A DNA stretch of 64,000 nucleotides from Anaerolineales bacterium UBA6055 (GTDB taxonomy: Bacteria; Chloroflexota; Anaerolineae; Aggregatilineales; Phototrophicaceae). This document shows, one piece after another, positions 61,628 through 64,000 of the stretch (its first letter is position 1; the number at the start of each line of letters is the position of its first letter). Location: NCBI GenBank assembly GCA_002428985.1, contig DIYL01000054.1, positions 186,001 to 250,000 on the forward strand, given 5' to 3'. A program made the translations under genes and the position numbers. The notes beneath the pieces were generated by a model that was not told where the DNA came from, searched no databases, and was given only the letters and a program-made list of their open reading frames with translations.

Positions 61628-64000
61628 ATGCGTACAATCTCTCGTTACATCATTTTACTCTGCATTGGTTTCTTACTTATTCCAACGATACAAGCCCAGA
61701 CTGAGGTGACAATTACTACGATTGCAGAGGGCTTAATTAATCCATTAGGATTGGCTCAACTGCCCAATGGTAACATCTTAATTGCTGAACAAGGAACGGG
61801 TAACCCCGATGATAGTGCAGGGATTAGCCTATTGACTGCATCAGGGGAAGTGGGGCGGTTAATATCAAGTTTTCCGAGTGGTCGTGATGCTGGTGATTTA
61901 TCTGGGATTCCTTTTGTTCAAGTATCACCAGATGGCGAGACGATTTATTTCAGCCACTTCAATGCCCAACAATTATTCACGTTATCATCTGACAATGGGG
62001 ATCAGATTCCGGAAACACCATTTACTCGAGGTGATGTCGGTGTCGCGATGGAAGCATTGAATCGCGTCTGGTTGATTAATCCATTCGATATGACATTTGA
62101 TACTGACGGAAATCCAATTGTATCAGATGCATCCGGTAATGGTGTTGCAATACAGACATTATCCGGTAAAACACGATTTTTTCATCGTTTTGCCAATCTT
62201 GAAAACCCTGATTCATTCAAACCAATTGAAGCTGTGCCCACAGGTATTACGCGGGTTGATGACGAATACTATGTGACATTATTTGGTGGGTGTCCCTATC
62301 CTGCGAATTCAGGGCAGTTGGTTGCTATTGATACAGAGCGGAATCAGCGTACAGTCGTCAATAACTTAAGTATGCCAATTGATGTAGTAATCGATACAGA
62401 TGGCACAGTGTGGATACTCGAATTTGGGACATTTGCTGATGATGGATCCTGTTTTTCTGGAATGGGATACGAATCGGAAACTGGCCGATTAAGCCGACTT
62501 CATCCTGATGGAACACGTGAAATTGTTGTTGAAGGCTTAGATTTCCCCGGTGCTATCCTCCCACTAGCAGATGGTAGTTTACTCGTGACTGAAATTTTTG
62601 CGGGGCGTGTACTACAAATTCAACAGACGGAAGATGTTGCTAGCGCAAATCATATTTCGTTAACAACAGAAGAAGACAGTGGTAGACCTCAGATGTGGCG
62701 GTTCGAAAATGTCGCGCAGGAAGTCGGTTTAGATTTTGAACATGAAGCATTCGTCAACTCATTTGATACGGGAACAGGCGAAATTGACCATATGGCAATG
62801 ATGGGTGCAGGATTATGTTGGATTGATTATGACAAAGACGGTTGGCTTGATTTATATTTAGTCAATAGTTATGCTGATCACGAGTATGATTATTGGCAAG
62901 ACCAACAAAGCTTTCCCACTAATGCTTTGTATCAAAATCAAAACGGTCAATTTGTTGATGTCAGTCAACAATCTGGAACAGATTTGGTCATGCAAGGCAA
63001 TGGATGTGTTGCCGCAGATTTCAATAACGACGGATGGGACGACATCTATATTACAGCTTTTGGCGATAATGCACTCCTGTATAACAATGGGGATGGTACG
63101 TTTACAGAGGGCGCACATGATGCCAACATCGCTTCGGCTGAATGGAATAGTGCAATTGCCGTTGCCGATTTGAATGCAGATGGGTGGTTGGATTTATTTG
63201 TGGGCGGCTATATTGACCTCGGCAATAAAATACCAAACCCAGTTGGCGCATTTCCACAAGATTATTACGGTATTCCCGATAGATTATTTCTCAACAACGG
63301 GACATCAGATAATGAGCAAGTCACATTTACAGAAGTGGCACGAGAAGCGGGATTACTCATTGATGAACGGACACTTGGCGCCATTTTCACAGATGTTGAT
63401 AATGATAACGATCTTGACCTATATATAGCCAATGATGGTGAACCCAATCGCCTATACATCTATGAACCGACAGATAGTGACCTTGGTTTTCAACTAGTCG
63501 ATACATACAACACTTCAAATGTAGATGATCGTGGTAGTGGCATGGGGGTTGCGAGTGGTGATTGGACAGGTGACGGATGGACAGATTTGGTCGTCACAAA
63601 TTGGGATGTTGAACTCAATGCAATTTATCGCAATCAAACAGCAGATATAGGGTATGTCAACTTCGAATATGCGACATTTCGTATCGGATTGCGAGGACTT
63701 GGCAACAATATCACAGGCTGGGGCGTACACTTTGCCGACTTTGACCACGATAACGACCTTGATTTACTCACAGTTAATGGCCGTGTCCCAATTCTAACGC
63801 CAGAGACAGATGCGGAATGGGTACGCCTCTATACAAATCAATTGGCCGAAAGCCAAATAGATGAGTTTCGTGATTGGACATCTGTAGTTGGTTTGCGTCA
63901 GGTTGGCGGGTTGATGGCAAGAGGGAGTGCAATTGCGGACTACGATAATGATGGCGACCTTGATCTTGCGATTAATCAAATTAGTGGGGCAGTCGTCCTA
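61628..64000 (+). CDS. Secreted NHL/ScyD-like plus VCBS-repeat protein, truncated by window edge
   Basis: An open frame runs from ATG 61628 to the right edge with no stop (791 codons). It has a signal peptide (MRTISRYIILLCIGFLLIPT, cleaved near IQAQ). Residues about 30-330 resemble a ScyD/NHL-type six-bladed propeller (EGLINPLGLAQLPNGNILIA). From about 355 on there are seven Ca-binding-like VCBS/FG-GAP motifs such as DYDKDGWLDLY, DFNNDGWDDIY and DYDNDGDLDLA, as in CRTAC1/ASPIC-type proteins. Its C-terminus is outside the window. The ribosome binding site is weak. Such proteins are exported or surface-bound; function unknown. Confidence 0.85.
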   Translation, partial: MRTISRYIILLCIGFLLIPTIQAQTEVTITTIAEGLINPLGLAQLPNGNILIAEQGTGNPDDSAGISLLTASGEVGRLISSFPSGRDAGDLSGIPFVQVSPDGETIYFSHFNAQQLFTLSSDNGDQIPETPFTRGDVGVAMEALNRVWLINPFDMTFDTDGNPIVSDASGNGVAIQTLSGKTRFFHRFANLENPDSFKPIEAVPTGITRVDDEYYVTLFGGCPYPANSGQLVAIDTERNQRTVVNNLSMPIDVVIDTDGTVWILEFGTFADDGSCFSGMGYESETGRLSRLHPDGTREIVVEGLDFPGAILPLADGSLLVTEIFAGRVLQIQQTEDVASANHISLTTEEDSGRPQMWRFENVAQEVGLDFEHEAFVNSFDTGTGEIDHMAMMGAGLCWIDYDKDGWLDLYLVNSYADHEYDYWQDQQSFPTNALYQNQNGQFVDVSQQSGTDLVMQGNGCVAADFNNDGWDDIYITAFGDNALLYNNGDGTFTEGAHDANIASAEWNSAIAVADLNADGWLDLFVGGYIDLGNKIPNPVGAFPQDYYGIPDRLFLNNGTSDNEQVTFTEVAREAGLLIDERTLGAIFTDVDNDNDLDLYIANDGEPNRLYIYEPTDSDLGFQLVDTYNTSNVDDRGSGMGVASGDWTGDGWTDLVVTNWDVELNAIYRNQTADIGYVNFEYATFRIGLRGLGNNITGWGVHFADFDHDNDLDLLTVNGRVPILTPETDAEWVRLYTNQLAESQIDEFRDWTSVVGLRQVGGLMARGSAIADYDNDGDLDLAINQISGAVVL

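Noticed and set aside
1..64000. tRNA, rRNA, insertion sequences or prophage genes
   Set aside because: No cloverleaf, rRNA-like stretch, transposase, integrase or terminal inverted repeats with target duplications were recognised by eye. A tRNAscan or IS search would be decisive.

Overview
The window looks like a chromosomal segment of a heterotrophic bacterium, most likely a member of the Chloroflexota (Anaerolineae-like). This placement is an inference from gene content: a very large Ser/Thr kinase-STAND-WD40 protein, an N-terminal-HTH STAND regulator, SH3 proteins with Pro/Thr-rich linkers, many CUT1 sugar ABC systems and CRTAC1-like VCBS proteins. Base composition is AT-leaning (about 40-45% GC by eye). 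No rRNA, tRNA, CRISPR array, transposase or prophage gene was seen.

Layout. (1) 1-9979: a secreted SH3/Pro-Thr-repeat protein cut by the left edge, a divergent LuxR-HTH/NB-ARC regulator, and a minus-strand pair of an FHA protein and a kinase-STAND-WD40 protein. (2) 10559-15420: a DapA-family aldolase, a PH-like membrane protein, an SDR without the usual YxxxK, and two overlapping ATP-grasp genes (one ordinary, one circularly permuted). (3) 15487-21747, minus strand: GTPase YchF, a heterodimeric ABC exporter with one degenerate ATP site, and adenylosuccinate lyase PurB. (4) 21930-26737: a polyol/sugar operon (SDR, zinc-type dehydrogenase, FGGY kinase, DeoR regulator), with a convergent cytoplasmic sugar-binding-like protein. 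(5) 27852-31930: a MarR regulator with a clear promoter/operator, a frameshifted small membrane protein under a second copy of the operator, a third ATP-grasp protein, a subtilase without signal peptide and an esterase. (6) 31969-40149: LacI regulator plus GH3 glycosidase with paired operators, a small secreted protein, a hybrid histidine kinase, a D-2-hydroxyacid dehydrogenase and an HTH-receiver protein. (7) 40395-61485: four CUT1 ABC uptake systems (substrate-binding protein plus two permeases each) with no ATPase. One closely resembles the Thermus glucose-binding system. One is tied to a GH32 beta-fructosidase under three LacI-type operators. One sits on the minus strand with an amidohydrolase, an argininosuccinate-lyase-like enzyme and a PIG-L deacetylase. 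The fourth has its binding protein last. (8) 61628-end: a secreted NHL-plus-VCBS protein cut by the right edge.

The window is largely a carbohydrate-scavenging region. Secreted binding proteins hand oligosaccharides to permeases that must share an ATPase encoded elsewhere; cytoplasmic GH32 and GH3 enzymes without signal peptides hydrolyse the imported sugars; LacI and DeoR regulators sit beside the genes they probably control. The most original candidates are the minus-strand amidohydrolase/ABC/lyase/deacetylase operon (52117-57976), the tandem ATP-grasp cluster (10559-15420), and a helically phased TGACA/TGTCA array (40219-40268) upstream of the glucose-type transporter.
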